A stretch of DNA of 64,000 nucleotides, taken from Rhabditophanes sp. KR3021 (lineage: Eukaryota > Nematoda > Chromadorea > Rhabditida > Alloionematidae). This document shows positions 1 to 13,103 of this stretch, in pieces. The notes beneath the pieces were generated by a model, which saw nothing but the letters and a program-made list of their open reading frames with translations, did not search any database and was not told where the DNA came from. Every line of letters begins with the position of its first letter. Position 1 is the first letter of the stretch. The translations under genes and the position numbers were made by a program. The stretch lies in contig CAUJLY010000005.1 of the NCBI GenBank assembly GCA_963281155.1, positions 744,001 through 808,000 of the forward strand, read 5' to 3'.

Positions 1-3000
1 CTTGTCATCTAATATTATATCTAGATACATATATTGAGGGATCCTATAAATTACAGTATAATGTTAATTTTATTCCTTGATAAAAGACATGTTCTATCAA
101 ATTATATGAAAGAATATCGAAATATTTATAAAAATTTGTGTGGGTAACTCGATTTAAGGAACAACTATTTATTTTTATTATCCTTCAATTTGAAGGAGTT
201 GTCATTTAAGATGCATGGATTTGTTTTGTGTTCTGTTTATTGAAAATATTATTAAATTCATCCACGAGATTATTATCATCAGATTACATGATGATGATTG
301 GAAGATAGGAACCTTCAATTAACAAAGCTATATAATTAAATATTTTTGTTTTCAATTTATCACAACACAACTTTCCTTTCTTTTTTGTACCAAATAATTT
401 ATGTTTGAAGATGATAAAGAGATAAGAATGTCTTGGCATGTGAAAGGGTGGTGTATAATAAATTTGTTTTGGTATATCTTTATATTTTGAGTAAACAAGG
501 CTTTGTCAGAGTTGTCTCAATATACTCGGTATACTAGTTCCTTTTTCAGTTAATGATTGTGTATTAAATGGCACACGCTAAATTGGAAGGTAATAATTTG
601 GGGGAGAATTAAAACGAGGAGCCATTTGTAGACATTTAATTCAAATAACACTTAACAAAAAGGATTAACAATAGGGGAGTCGTTTAAGCAGTGTTGGTAG
701 CAGTTTTGCCTAATTGAAGTACAATTACCGCAAACGTTGCCTTCATTGTGATTGCAGACCTCCTGAGGTGGTGGCATTAAAGAGATTTGATATTGGCAAA
801 TGGTGATGTCTCGGATTAGAGTCTTTTCTTTCAAACAAAGGCTATAGATCTACTTCAAATGATAGGATTAAGCCAGGGATGTGTGGCCATAACCTGTTGT
901 TTTGTTTACTCGGATGGGCAGTAGGTTGACGATCTTCTCAAATGCATTACCGATTTACTCTGCCCAATTGGGTATCCTCAATACCATTTGTGAAAGGTTC
1001 AAGTGATGGCAGGTGAAGCGTGATAATATCGTAATTAGGCATTAATGTGTATTAATGGAAATGACAATACACCACTAAATATGTGTATTACAAATACTTT
1101 ATTATAAATAGAATATGTGTTACTAAATAGGTATGTAAATTAAAAGCCATCAAGAGTGTTTTGACTAATTGTGAATGATTTGGCTGATTTGGTTGTGTTA
1201 ATAGAGTCGTCAAATCTCGTTAACTCCACTTCTAATACCATTATAATATCTGATTTGGCGATGACACTTCTCTTCCAAAACATGACAACCTATTAAAAAG
1301 ATAACATGACAAAAGTCAAAATTAATCGCACCCTATTACTAATATACAGTACAAGGTAATATGTATGTTACACTCAATGCAGAGACAAACGAAACTTGTA
1401 ACGAGCCCATCATCCAATTTAAAGTCAATTACCTTTTTTACAAGTGAGGCTTTTAATATTATGTTGATGGTATTGCATATCTATCTGTGCATTGTTTTGG
1501 TTGTCATAAAGAAGGGGTAACCAGTTGTTACTAAGTCGATTAGAGATGACTTGGAGGTTTTTGGTTGCCTAATATCAAAATGCTTTTAGGGATGCTATTT
1601 TTACCCGACAAAATAAATATAATCATATATTTGTAAAATTATAATGAACTTAACTGAATATACAAGATCACCTTTCTGTTGAGTGTCTAATGGTACTATA
1701 CTTTAATAAACTATCTAATAATGATCAAAAAGTTGTTAGCATCAATTTAATCAGAGATAGACTACATTTTTAATATAACCATCTTTTCCATTTAGTGGTG
1801 CTGTTAAGTACTTCAAATTCAGGTCCTTACCATCATCTGTTTCTTGAAGGTAGTGAGAGGTCTCGTTTCCTCTTCAAGTTGATGTTAATATGATGGTAAT
1901 GTTTTGGTTAGGGATTAGATCAAGTATCGGTTGTGAATTAGGTTGTCATTTGACACGGTTACCTATTGTTGAGGTATTTGCTGAATGTACTTTTGGAGGA
2001 AGGATCTGTTTGCTTTGCCCGTTTTTCAGAGGAAACAGTTACATGATGCTTCTGGTGTACAAAAAAAGGGAAAGCGAAGTGGAGAAAGCGATAGGGACTA
2101 CATATGTCTAAAGATGCTATAAATACTAAAGATATGTAGAGTATATTAGTTTGTTGAGGAATTAGATTGTGAGCACACACAAGCTATCGTATCATCCATC
2201 AAAATGATCATAATAGATATTATTTGAATATCGAAATTAATCCTTCTGCCTCGAGACAGTATCAATTCCCCATCAATCCAATATCAATTCAGTATCATTG
2301 AGTATAATAATATATTTAAGATAGTGATCAATTGGACTGTAGGTGTTGACAATCATCGAAACTGGCTTAAAATATGTGTTGTCAGTTGCAACAATTTGTA
2401 ATACTTCTTATGTAAATATGTTAAAAATTGAAGAAGTGTGATGGTATCAATAGTCATATCTCTAATCTGATATCAATTGTTTAAAGTTTAAAAAAGGGAC
2501 GATGCACTTCAATAAACATTTATATGTTATTTAATTTTGGATGAAGGTATATAATGATGAGCAGACCTTGCTAAAACAACAATCTTAAAAAGAATAACAA
2601 AGGAAGGTTAGTAGTTGTAATCGGGTTAAAAGTGAAGGGACATACGCAATGACCCCAGTTAATAGCGCATTTGGTAGATGAAAGCAAGAACATATTGGAA
2701 CAAAAGAGTGGCAGTTAATTATAATTTGAGGGCTAAACATTTAGGTGGCTATATCCTTAAATTAATGGTCGGGAATTTGAGAAGAAAGGAAGTTGATTGT
2801 AGCTTATTTGGAAGCTTAACTTAAGAAAGTGATGAAAGGCAAAGATGCCGAGGTTGACTTTATGACATATGGAGAAAGGGTATTGCGAGGGAGATGATCT
2901 TCTTGTAATCGGAGTTGGATTTATAAAATATATTAATTTAGGATTTGGAGAAGATGTAATTGAAAGGGACCTTTTGGAGACAGTGCAATTTTTATAGGAA

Positions 3001-4134
3001 AAGGGGTTTTTATGAAAGTTGGGAGACTGTTAATTTGAAAATAAAATTTTGATGATTTTTCAGATAAGTGAATGGTTAAATGATATCATTTCTTACAAAC
3101 TTTGTCCCTTTGAATGGTCATCAATAACATTGGGCCTCATCTGCTCGAGTCTAATTTATATTTTCAAAAAGACTAATGGATATTCATGTCTAAACACCGG
3201 ATTCAATTTCGGCATTACTTTTGAATCTTGCTATCCTTAATGTAATAAAAATATCTAGTATCAATTGTTTAACATTTATTTTTAGAATATCGAAAAGACC
3301 TGTGACGCAATGCTGGTACACCCAAACCCCTTTTTACAGACGATAATTGAAAAATATCAAGAAATGGTTAGAACTCTCTAATTTAAACATTGTATAAAAA
3401 TATCATTGTAATTTATTCTAACATTAATTGACTTTTCTATTATATGATTTAAATAAAGTTCATTTACAAGTTTAAAATATTGAATCAAGATGGTTATTTA
3501 ATATTCTTATTTTGTTCTTTGCGATCAAAGGTTGCTAAATGATCAAGATGTTAAATCTGAATTTAAGCTTGTTACACGTGTCTTCATGTATACAGTTGAT
3601 TTAATATAAATTTGTTTAATAAAATGTGGCACGTGTTTCTGTATCGTTTGAACATTTCTTTAGCAATGATGTAGCTTTTTCAAGCTTAATCTTACGATCG
3701 TAAGTTGTTTATTTATTTTGATTGGCAAGAATGTACACTCTCGTTATTGTCACTTTCAGGGCAAAAGCTAGAAGTTTTGGGAATCTATTGGAGAGGTAAA
3801 GTCAAGTAAGTATCTAGTTATAAAGTTTGAATCCTAAAAAAAATTAATTTTAGTCAACTTGATTCGTAGACTTCTGGTACAATATAGAGTTGGCTAATTA
3901 GGCTCTTAATGAATCCATTTAGCATTAATTTTAAGATTTTTTGTAATTTAATACAACTTGTAAAAGATTGCTCAAACCTAGACCAAAATAAATTCCTTTA
4001 AATAATTCTTTAAACTTATTCGAATATATGGATGCTTTTTTAATAAAATAATGTAGCGTGTAAACTCTTTAAAAATAAATGTTCTCATATCATTAAAAAG
4101 TAATCTCATGCACATCTCTTTTATTAATAACAAA
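1..4134. other. gene-poor AT-rich stretch
   Basis: I see no gene here that I can support. The longest open stretches are 60-73 codons and are AT-driven. A 60-codon minus-strand frame at 652-834 ends in a cysteine-rich tail with six cysteines in about 34 residues; it could be the last exon of a small secreted peptide, but no upstream exon with a signal peptide was found. Around 2600-2900 there are short coding-like runs interrupted by stops, which may be decayed coding sequence. The 3' end of the giant minus-strand gene lies just past the right edge, with a polyadenylation signal (AATAAA on the minus strand) at 4120-4125. Confidence 0.5.
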
Positions 4135-7100
4135 TTAACAAGTATAAACACCGTTATTTTTAGTGGCACTATCTATTCTCTGACTTAAAGTAGTTGCCAA
4201 GGCTCCTAGATCAGCATCCGTGGTTGGTGTATAAACACAATCAGACATTTGCTTCAAGTTCGCATTGTTGTTTTGAATACCTCCGTATGAGATGGAAATA
4301 ACATTAAACAAATTTTTAGTTCTAATTTGTTGAGCAGTATTGATGGCATTTGCAGATGGTGTGGAGGAAGATGTTAGGTAGATGATGAGGTGAGGAATCT
4401 TTCCAGCTGTATAACCAGAGCCCAGGAAATTTTGACTGGCAGACAGTGCAAGGACTTGCCCAAGATTTTTGGCTTGGCCTGGTGTTTGGGGTTGGCCATC
4501 GGCTGGGTCGAAGTTGTCCACGACATCTGTCAACAAGGAGTCTAGTGACGTGTACTTGCTGAATGATGGGTAACTGATCCAGATATTGTTGTCACCTGGA
4601 GAAGGAGAGTAAGCAACATTAACATGTTGAGCATCAATCTTGAATGGGATCAACAGAGAAGCAATGAAGTTATGGAACTTAGTTGCGTAAGTGGCTTTAG
4701 GATCGGCAGTCGAGGTATCAATAATCAAGAAGATGTCAGCGACATCGCCCTTCATGCTCGTGGATGGAGTTGATGTAGTGGTTGAGAATGGAACATTACT
4801 CATTGCTGTTGTTTGTCCTGGAACTACAGTGGGTACGGTTGGTGGGAGGTAGGTTGGGCCGCCTGGAGTTGGGATTGGCTTGTTCAGGCATTCAGTGTAG
4901 GTTTCTCTTCTCAATTGTTGGGCATCAATGTCGATTCCGTAGACTACGATGAGGAGTTTACCCTCCGTGCATCTGAATGGATCTATAAATTTTAAGTTAT
5001 ATTGGGATTGTAATCAAACAAACGAACCTGAGAACCAGGTGAAGGTACAGTTGTTTCTGTAGTAGAATTTGAGGTATTGGAATTCATCTGTAAACAGATT
5101 GTAAACTTCAGCATAAGTAAGACGAGCTCTGTCTCCAACAACGACTCCAGTCACGATGTTGAAGTCAGAGTTTGGTGTAGCGGTAGAGTTGTCAAGGTGG
5201 GATCCAATGGTGTTGGTCATTGATGGGGTTGGTACGTATCCGAGGTAAAGTTCAGCGCCTCCACTTCCACGGATTTGTGAGAAACAGAGTTTGCTAGAAG
5301 CTCCAACCTTGAAAGTATACATTCCGTATTCATTCAAATTATTGACTTGGTAAATTGTCATGGCTGAGTCGGTGTCTTGGAAGACATTGATGAGAAGCAT
5401 TGCATTTCCGGAAGGTGTGATGCAAGCAGCAGCTGTGCGATCTCCGTAAATGGTGATAGTCAAGGTAGTTGTGAGTCTGTCAACCATAACGTAATAGTTG
5501 TCGGTTAAATTGCAGGATTTAGATCGGAAAGTTGGGTTGGCCAGGACGGCACCTTCGAAGAGGGCTGGGATGATGACAGATGCAAGGCCACTGATTGATT
5601 TTTCAGATGTAGCATAGAAGTTGCCGTTAGCTGCAATTGTGTATTCTTGGAGTCTTTGAACCAAAGGACTAGTCCAGTCAATTTTGCACATAGAGTCACC
5701 AACAAGTCCGTGATAAATGAATTGAGGTGTCTTTTGAGTTAGAGAAGTAACAAATCCGATCTCATTGTTCAAATCTCCTGGAACTCCACGAGTAACAGTG
5801 TAGAGGATAGATTGTGGTTGGGTCAATTGTCCAAGCGCAGTAGTCATAGCCCTAAAGATTGGCAAATTACAAGTAACAGCGAGATCTTGAGTTTGGATAC
5901 TTTGCAATTGTTGTTTGAAATCAGCAACGGTAGTTGAGATTTGGACATTTGGCGCATTATTAGTTGAATCGAAGGTTACTAAAACGAAGCTAGTAAACCA
6001 ATTCAAATGAGTTCCAGCCAAAACACCACCCAAATCATTCTTAAGATTGGTGATAGCAACCAAATTAGCTTGAGTATTTTCAAGAACTAAAGCGAATGTC
6101 TTTCCCATTTGTGAAACTGGGTTGGCGTTTTGTGTGGTACATTGTGCGTATTGACAAGCATATCCGGTGAATCCAACGGAGCAACTACAAGATGTTTTGT
6201 CGTTAGAGAGAGTTCCTCCATTCATACACATAGTTATCTCATTACAGAGTTTTCCTGTCCACATATCTCCACACACACAAGCTCCATTGTAAACAGCTCC
6301 GCCATTTCCACAAGCTTCAAGAGCTTCTTCACAATGGGCAGACGTCATTCTTTGGAAGGTAAATCCGAAAACGTCAACACCAACATGCACAGCAGTGAAG
6401 GCGTTGTCCATCTTTTTAGTGTTTGGGCATGACCAGGGTTGGGAAATGAATTGGTAAGAACATTCAAGTCTTTGCTGGTAAGTGGCAGCAGCATACATGG
6501 TTCCGTCATTCATATCGTACAATTGAGAGTCGTAGAGAGCGTTTTCTTTCAAGATATCAGACATACCTGAGACATGAGTAATGAACATGTTGCGAGTGGC
6601 TCCGGATCTTGGTTGCATGTCGGGGAAATCGTTGTTTGGGTAGAGAGTGTAACCAACGGTGACTTGAATCTTGGATTGAACTCTCACTTGAACAGTAGTC
6701 TGTCCTGGGGATGTAATACGAGCATACCATTTACCTCCTGGCAAGGCGACTTCCTCTTGGGGTGATGGATCAAATGAGTCAATAAATTTGTGCATTTGAC
6801 ACATGTAAGGTTTCTTTGTGGCACAATCATCAAGGAACCAAGCTGGTCCTGAACGATATGCACATCTAAGGGCTTGTGATTTTAGATCAACTGTGGGGTC
6901 CCAAATAGTATAGTCATTAGTTGTGAGTTGATGAGGAGGTTGAGTTCCTCTATCCCATTTGAAGCTAAAATAAGTACATTATAAATGCCCATGTCGTCTT
7001 GGTAGTTGGTAACCACAAAAGCAAAATCTTTTAGATTACGAATATAACTTTAATGACGCATAGTAAATTCAAGTGAAGTTTTGGATTCTGATATTTTTCC

Positions 7101-10100
7101 AAAAAATCGACTTACCTAGGAATAGCTCCGGCAACTTCTCCAAGAGAATTAAGACCAAGCCAGAAAACACTAACACCGTAAATTTGTTGAAGAACAGAAT
7201 CTTTGTCGGCATTCATATCATCCATCAAAAAGCCATTGCTGTTTTGGCAATCAGCTTGAGCGTCAGCCCATGTCGCAGCATTGGTAACGATCTTGTAGCA
7301 ATACGCGGTGCTAATCTCATCGTAGCCGACTGGACAAGCGCGTCTGGCTTCAACAATAGTCCATCCGGTGGTTTGATCTTCAACAATTGTGGGAAGATTG
7401 TCAACCATAGTTGAGTCTGGTTTGAAGAGTTGGACGGTAGTTTTGCCTGGAATCGATTTGTAAATTAAATATTAGCGTTAAAAGATAGCATGTTTTTAAT
7501 TTATTCTATCAGTGGAAGACTCTATCAACTCTGGTCTAAGATTTTGTACCTTTCAATATCAGGCAAAAGCTATTTGTTGATTTATGACAGTCCTGCATAA
7601 CCCACTTCAAATAAATCTATGCCCTATATTGTATGTAGGTGATGTTAGGAGAATTGTGTGAAGGTAATAATGATATATCAAAAGTGAACTATTTCCCTTT
7701 TTTGTAAAATCATAATTTCGATTGTATCGTTTAATAAAGTGCATACCTGGATCTCCGTGAACGAATAATTGGGCGTTTTGGGCATAAGCGTCAAGTGGGA
7801 AGTAAATATTACATCCTCCAGTACAGTCTTGTTCTCCCTTCTTGTAGACGACTCCAGAAGAGTAATAAGATGGGATGAGTTTGATTACGTCCAAGAAATG
7901 AGCCTGGTTGATGGCATAAAGTTTACCTTCGTGAACTTCGCAAACTTCGTTTTGGATATGGAAATCCGCCCAGGTGCCTCCACATTGATATTGGTCTTTG
8001 GAAACAGCGTTGATGAATGAATTGGACATAACATTATAACGGTCCAAAATATCAGCCGCATTAATTACATCAAGAAGTGAATCTTCATTTGGAAGAGAAG
8101 ATTGGAAATTGAAGACCTTAGAGTCCATGTTAGCCAAGCTACCAGCGTAATTGAAAGCCTTCCATACATTTACGTTAACACATCCTACTGGAGCCGCGAG
8201 AGCTTTCTGGTAAGCATCATTAAATCCAGCTATAACACGGTGAATGTCTTCGGCTTGAGCAATAGTGGTTGGTGTAACCTTGTGGTCATCGTACGTGATA
8301 ATAACAAAGGTTTCGATCCAGTTTTTGCCGGTGTCGATGATGTCACGCAAGATGGTTCCCATGTAAGTTTTCAATTGCTTCAAGACTTGGACGTTTTGGT
8401 TTGACACGTCAAGAAGGAAGATCATGTTCTTTTTCTTGTCAGTAAAGTCGTGTTCGGGGTTTGTGGCAATGCATTCCTGATACTGGCAGAACTGTCCTGT
8501 TGTTCCAGCGGCACACAAGCAACCTAAAGGAACAATTTTAATTATTTTTAATACTAAATAACTTGTTGATGCCAAAGTTAACTTATTTGACTATCATAAA
8601 AAGCTTTTTTTTACTCTCTTCATTTGACTGACCTAATCTTCCGTTCGAAGTTCCTCCATTCATACAAACGGGGTTTTGACAGAACTGGCCCGAGTACTGG
8701 TTGGGACAGACGCAAGTGTTATTCAAAGTAAACGCTCCGTTCTGGCAAGTCCCCACAGGAACTTGAGTTGGGTGGGAGGAGCTGCAGTAAGCAGTTCCAG
8801 CTCTTTGAATCATAATATCCTTATCATCTCTCAAGAAGATAGTGAAATACAAAAGCTCGTCGGGGTGGTGGCATATGTAGGGGGCAAAGAACAATTCGAA
8901 TTGACATTCATCTCTCCAAATTCCGTTACTGGCAAAAGCAAGGACCTTTCCTAAAAATTTAATTAGTTAAACAAATATTAAATCACATTTTTAAGTGACG
9001 TTGATGTTCCATATCAAATTAGACATTGACTCTCACTCAATTTAAAGGTAAGTATTAAACTGAGTAAATTAAATAACAATTATTTAGGTACTGGTGAATG
9101 CCAAAATACTTATTCAGACGAATGTTTCGGGTATTTGGATGTGTTAAAGAAGAAACGAGCGAAGTTGTTGGCCGAAGCTGTTATGAAAGGCTTGATTGGT
9201 AATGGTGGTTGGTACGCTTATGTCTTTGAGAGGCACTGGAACTGTTCTCTTCAAAGGAGAAAAAAGACCTACTATCTTAATAATAAAAAGCAAATAAAAC
9301 CCATTAGATCTGCTTAGTAAAGAAAAGGGCAGCAGCTGCACAAAAAGCAGACCATGTGTGGTCAAAAGACTGGAACGCAGGCCATTTAGTTAGTATGAGA
9401 AACAAAAAATATAAGAATACCAATAAACATAAAAGACGAAGTTGCCTGAGGATGGAATTAAAGCTAGGCATGATGAAAAGTTAAAGAACAAAAGCTAAAT
9501 CTAATCACAAATAATATTCCTATTCTATATGTCCTTTAATTTATAAATTCATTTTAAACGTACCTGATGAGTGTTGCTCATAAATTGATAGCTCTGCAGA
9601 AATTCTTCTTTTGTTTTTGAGTTGTTCTCCTCCGATGCGGACGGCGAAACTGGCGGCAAATTCAGCGACTGGTTGTCTAAGAGGAGCATCGTATTTGAGG
9701 TCGAATGACCAGCCCCAGTACAATGGTCTGTTTGGATATTTGATTCCAGATGTTGGTGAAATGGATGAATATGCACGGACGGAACATGGGATCATTGGAG
9801 ATGTTGACAAAACTTGGAATTGCCATTGACCCTAGAAGTTAGTTAATAAAAGTTAAAAAAATTATACTTACAGTTTGAAGGCCGCTATAAGTCCAGATAT
9901 AAGAATCATTAAGACTTGAAGCCAAAGTAGGTACAACATGGTTTCCAGTAGGGTCGACTAAAGCCAAGGTCAATTGTTGGCCAGTACCGACGATGACGAG
10001 CTTTTCGAAGTCAGAATCAATTGAAAGAGTGGAATATCTCAATTGGTTGGTACATTGTCTAATATCATCAGAGTACAAAAGATCTCCGTGGTAGTAAACG

Positions 10101-11992
10101 TTGACCATATGATTGTAGAAAAGATCTCCGATGCTTTTGTATTGAGCGAATCCGACGAAGAAGATGTTTCCAGAGAATCTGGTTGTAATACGTTCGAGTG
10201 CCTTCCACCCTGGGGTGAAGTAGTCGTCAGTACGGCAAGAAACAGTTGAGGATTCAAGTTGGAAGATGATGATGGGTGATTGGAAGTAAGAGTTCAGTTG
10301 GGAGACATCTTCGGCATAATCCACATCACTTGGCATGGCATCGGTAAAGACGTAGACGGGAGCTCTTTTTCCAACATTGATACCATTAAAGACGGTTGCT
10401 AAAGGTTGGAAGATATTATCTAAACAATCTCCGGAATTATCAGTACTCATAGCATAGTTAAGAAGGGCTCCTTGCAAAGCTTCAACAGAGTCGAAAGTCT
10501 TCAAATCAAAGGTCGATCCGTTGTTGTTAAAGACAACCAACCCGAAATGTTGGAACCATTCTGGTTCGGAAGCAAATTGGGCCTTCAGTAAAGTCAATTG
10601 GTTGTTGATGTCAAGGATCACATTAGCCATTTGTTGTCTAACCCGAATGACAAAGGTTGGGATAGAATAATCATCTGGGAAGTCGAAGCCAGAGTCTGAG
10701 GTACATCTGACGTCTTGACAAGCAAAGTTGCTGAATCCCTGGAGACACAAGCAGTTTCCTGAATTTGTACTTATTATCATTTTAATATTTCCAACTTACC
10801 GTTACCAAGATCAGTTCCACCATTCATACAAATAGTTTGACTACAATCGTTTCCTTGGAAATATTTAGTACAATAACATGAAGTAGTTCCATCGGCATTT
10901 GTGATCAGAGTTCCGTTATTTTGACAGGTAGTTGGAGATGTTGGGGGAGTAGTGGTTGGGGTAGCTGGGCCATTTGGATTGACCTCGACTTTGAAGCTGA
11001 CGACTCTTCTGAAGGAATTACCGTACAAGTCGTAACCAGCTACTTTGGCGAAGTATGATCCAGTGTCTTCGGCGTAGATGCCATCGAAGTATCTGTCGAA
11101 GGAACAACCATAACGAAGTTGGAGCATGTATGGTCTAGTCATGGTATTGAAGTTTTGGAAGAATTCAATGGCTTGGACACTTCCTGGGGAGTAAAGTCCG
11201 TGAGCATGAGCCACCACTAAATTCAAGTTTTTGCTGTAAAGTCTGTTTGATGGGAAATCATTTCTGATTACTTCATCTTGACCTCCAGTGTGGGCGATAA
11301 ATCCTAGATGAACATCCATTTGAGAGGCAGCGGTGATATGAAGGTAGCATGAACTTCCAGCGATGTCGGTAACTGGAATCATCTCGTAAATTCCAGCTGG
11401 TTGCCAGTCAAAAGTGAAGGTACTAACGGTTGCATCAGTCATATCAACTTTATTTGGAACCAAACGACCTCCGGTAGAATTGTAGATAGCTACCATTGGA
11501 TGGGCAGCTCCTGGAGTTTGGATTTCAACAACGAACTCGAACATTTGGTTGTCAATGTAAAGCGGAATTGGTTGGGCACAAAGTGGATAGAATCCAAAGT
11601 CAACGATGACTGTTTCTACCTCATGCTCGAATGGGGTTTCTTGCATGGAGGAACAAATTGGGAATTCGCAATATTGTCCTAAATAAAAGTGTAATTCATT
11701 TATGTTATATGATTAACCAACCAGTATAGCCGGGCTGAGTACACTGCCCTGGGCTGAAGTAAGAGTTTGGACCGGAAACCTTAGTAACATTGTTGCGAAT
11801 ATCACTAATGACTTCTCTAAAAATGTCGTGGTTGATCTGGGCTTCCTTAGTAGGATCCCAAGTATGGTGGAGTCTCTTCAAATTAGCAGTATGCTCAGTG
11901 TCATCCTTGTGAATTTTAGGAAATTGGTCTTGGCAAAAGACAGATCCAACAATAAGACCTGCCAAACACAGTAGTGTCGTCGAAAGCCTCAT
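4135..11992 (-). CDS. giant secreted EGF / VWA / C-type-lectin protein, IRG-7-like (copy A)
   Basis: Nine exons: 11722-11992, 10800-11678, 9872-10758, 9564-9831, 8633-8950, 7747-8523, 7116-7446, 5028-6964, 4135-4982; total 6516 nt, 2171 aa. Residues 1-20 are a signal peptide ending near VFCQ. In order follow a Cys-rich EGF-like turn (about 80-95), a beta-rich domain (100-320), EGF-like repeats (325-395), a VWA-like domain (400-600), two EGF-like modules (815-885), VWA-like 2 (895-1080), a C-type-lectin domain (about 1150-1285, Cys pairs kept), EGF-like modules (1440-1510), VWA-like 3 (1515-1680) and a C-terminal VWA-like domain (1930-2160, DTSTAD). This layout is that of C. elegans IRG-7 and relatives, secreted proteins linked to intestinal innate immunity (family knowledge; the orthology is inferred). 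Introns are 40-613 nt. AATAAA lies 9 nt beyond the stop. Copy B is its divergently transcribed paralogue. Confidence 0.85.
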
Positions 11993-13103
11993 GGTGAAAA
12001 TGAATTAATTAATATAATAAATTTTAATTAATACTATATAATAAATCAACCCCTTTGATTAATCTGTGATAAGGGCGCACATCAGTTTTAAAACTTCCAA
12101 TTTCCTTATCTCACTTCAGTGTATTTTTATGTTCCTTGAAAAGAGAGTGGTGTATGTAGGTATATATAATTAAATTATAAAAATCCAATTTGTAGAACAT
12201 ACATAATTCGAGATAAGAAGGGCAGAATTTGGAGATGATAGGTAGAGTATATATACACATACCCTCGACTTTATTTATCAGTTTCTAACTAATTGGATAG
12301 AGTCCGTTTTGTTTGAAGAATGTTTGGTCTGATTAGAAAATGAAAGATGACACATGAATGAATAAGTACAATATTTGCTTGCATTTTGTACTTGGAAAGT
12401 GTAAAGTCAAAAATAGCGGTAAATTTGTAGTTAAAATCACATATAAAAAGTGTTTGTAAAAACGTAAAACTTTTCGAATGAATGAATATCACACAGTTTA
12501 GATTCATGTTATTTTTCATTTCAACTAAAGTTCAATTAAATATTTTAAAGTGCGATGATTTAATTGTTAATTGTTATAATGAAAAATATGATATGATGAA
12601 AAATCAATTATTGTTATTGGAGTCAATTGGTCATAATTAGTTAAATAAGTGTCAAAAATTGATTTTTGCAATCAAATATTATTATTTCTGCAATGAAATG
12701 TTATGAATTGGGAATCACTTGATACAAGATTAAAATTTAATTCCAAAATTACACACCTTCACGTCACCATCTCAAACATAAACAATTTGCATCACTTATT
12801 ACGCATCTTTTCCATTTCAATAACCATTAAACACATACTTAAACAGTTGCCAAGCCCTAATCAACTTGATAACTTTTTCCTTTTGCATTTGAATAAAGAG
12901 AGTATCGAAAGAGTATGTATGTTTGTATCGTGTCCTAGGAGATGTATACTTTCAAAGATACACCAGCCGATATAATAAAATTGATACTATATCCATAAAA
13001 AGAACTCGTTAAAATTTAATGACTTGATATGAGCGAAAATTTTGATTCAAAAGATGCCGGTAATCAAATTTGAAGACACTCGTCAATTTTTGCTTTGGTA
13101 ACT
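11993..13103. promoter_or_regulatory. shared divergent promoter region of the giant gene pair, with GATA sites
   Basis: These 1111 nt separate the start codons of two oppositely transcribed paralogues. They contain TGATAAG at 12067-12073, CTTATCT (AGATAAG on the other strand) at 12105-12111, AGATAAG at 12211-12217 and TTATCAGT (ACTGATAA reversed) at 12275-12282. The last matches the consensus bound by the intestinal GATA factor ELT-2 in Caenorhabditis. The motifs are seen directly; intestinal activity is inferred. They cluster in the third nearest copy A. The rest, about 12300-13100, is AT-rich with no convincing coding frame. Confidence 0.5.

Noticed and set aside
1890..2180. Overlapping 73-codon frames on both strands
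   Set aside because: They overlap on opposite strands without homology, signal peptide or splice sites.
5505..6765. Several plus- and minus-strand frames within exon 8 of giant copy A
   Set aside because: They are shadows of the long conserved coding exon, whose frame is confirmed by the paralogue.
9135..9365. Open frames on both strands in the 613-nt intron 4 of giant copy A
   Set aside because: They are short, overlap each other on opposite strands, and have no motif or splice partners.
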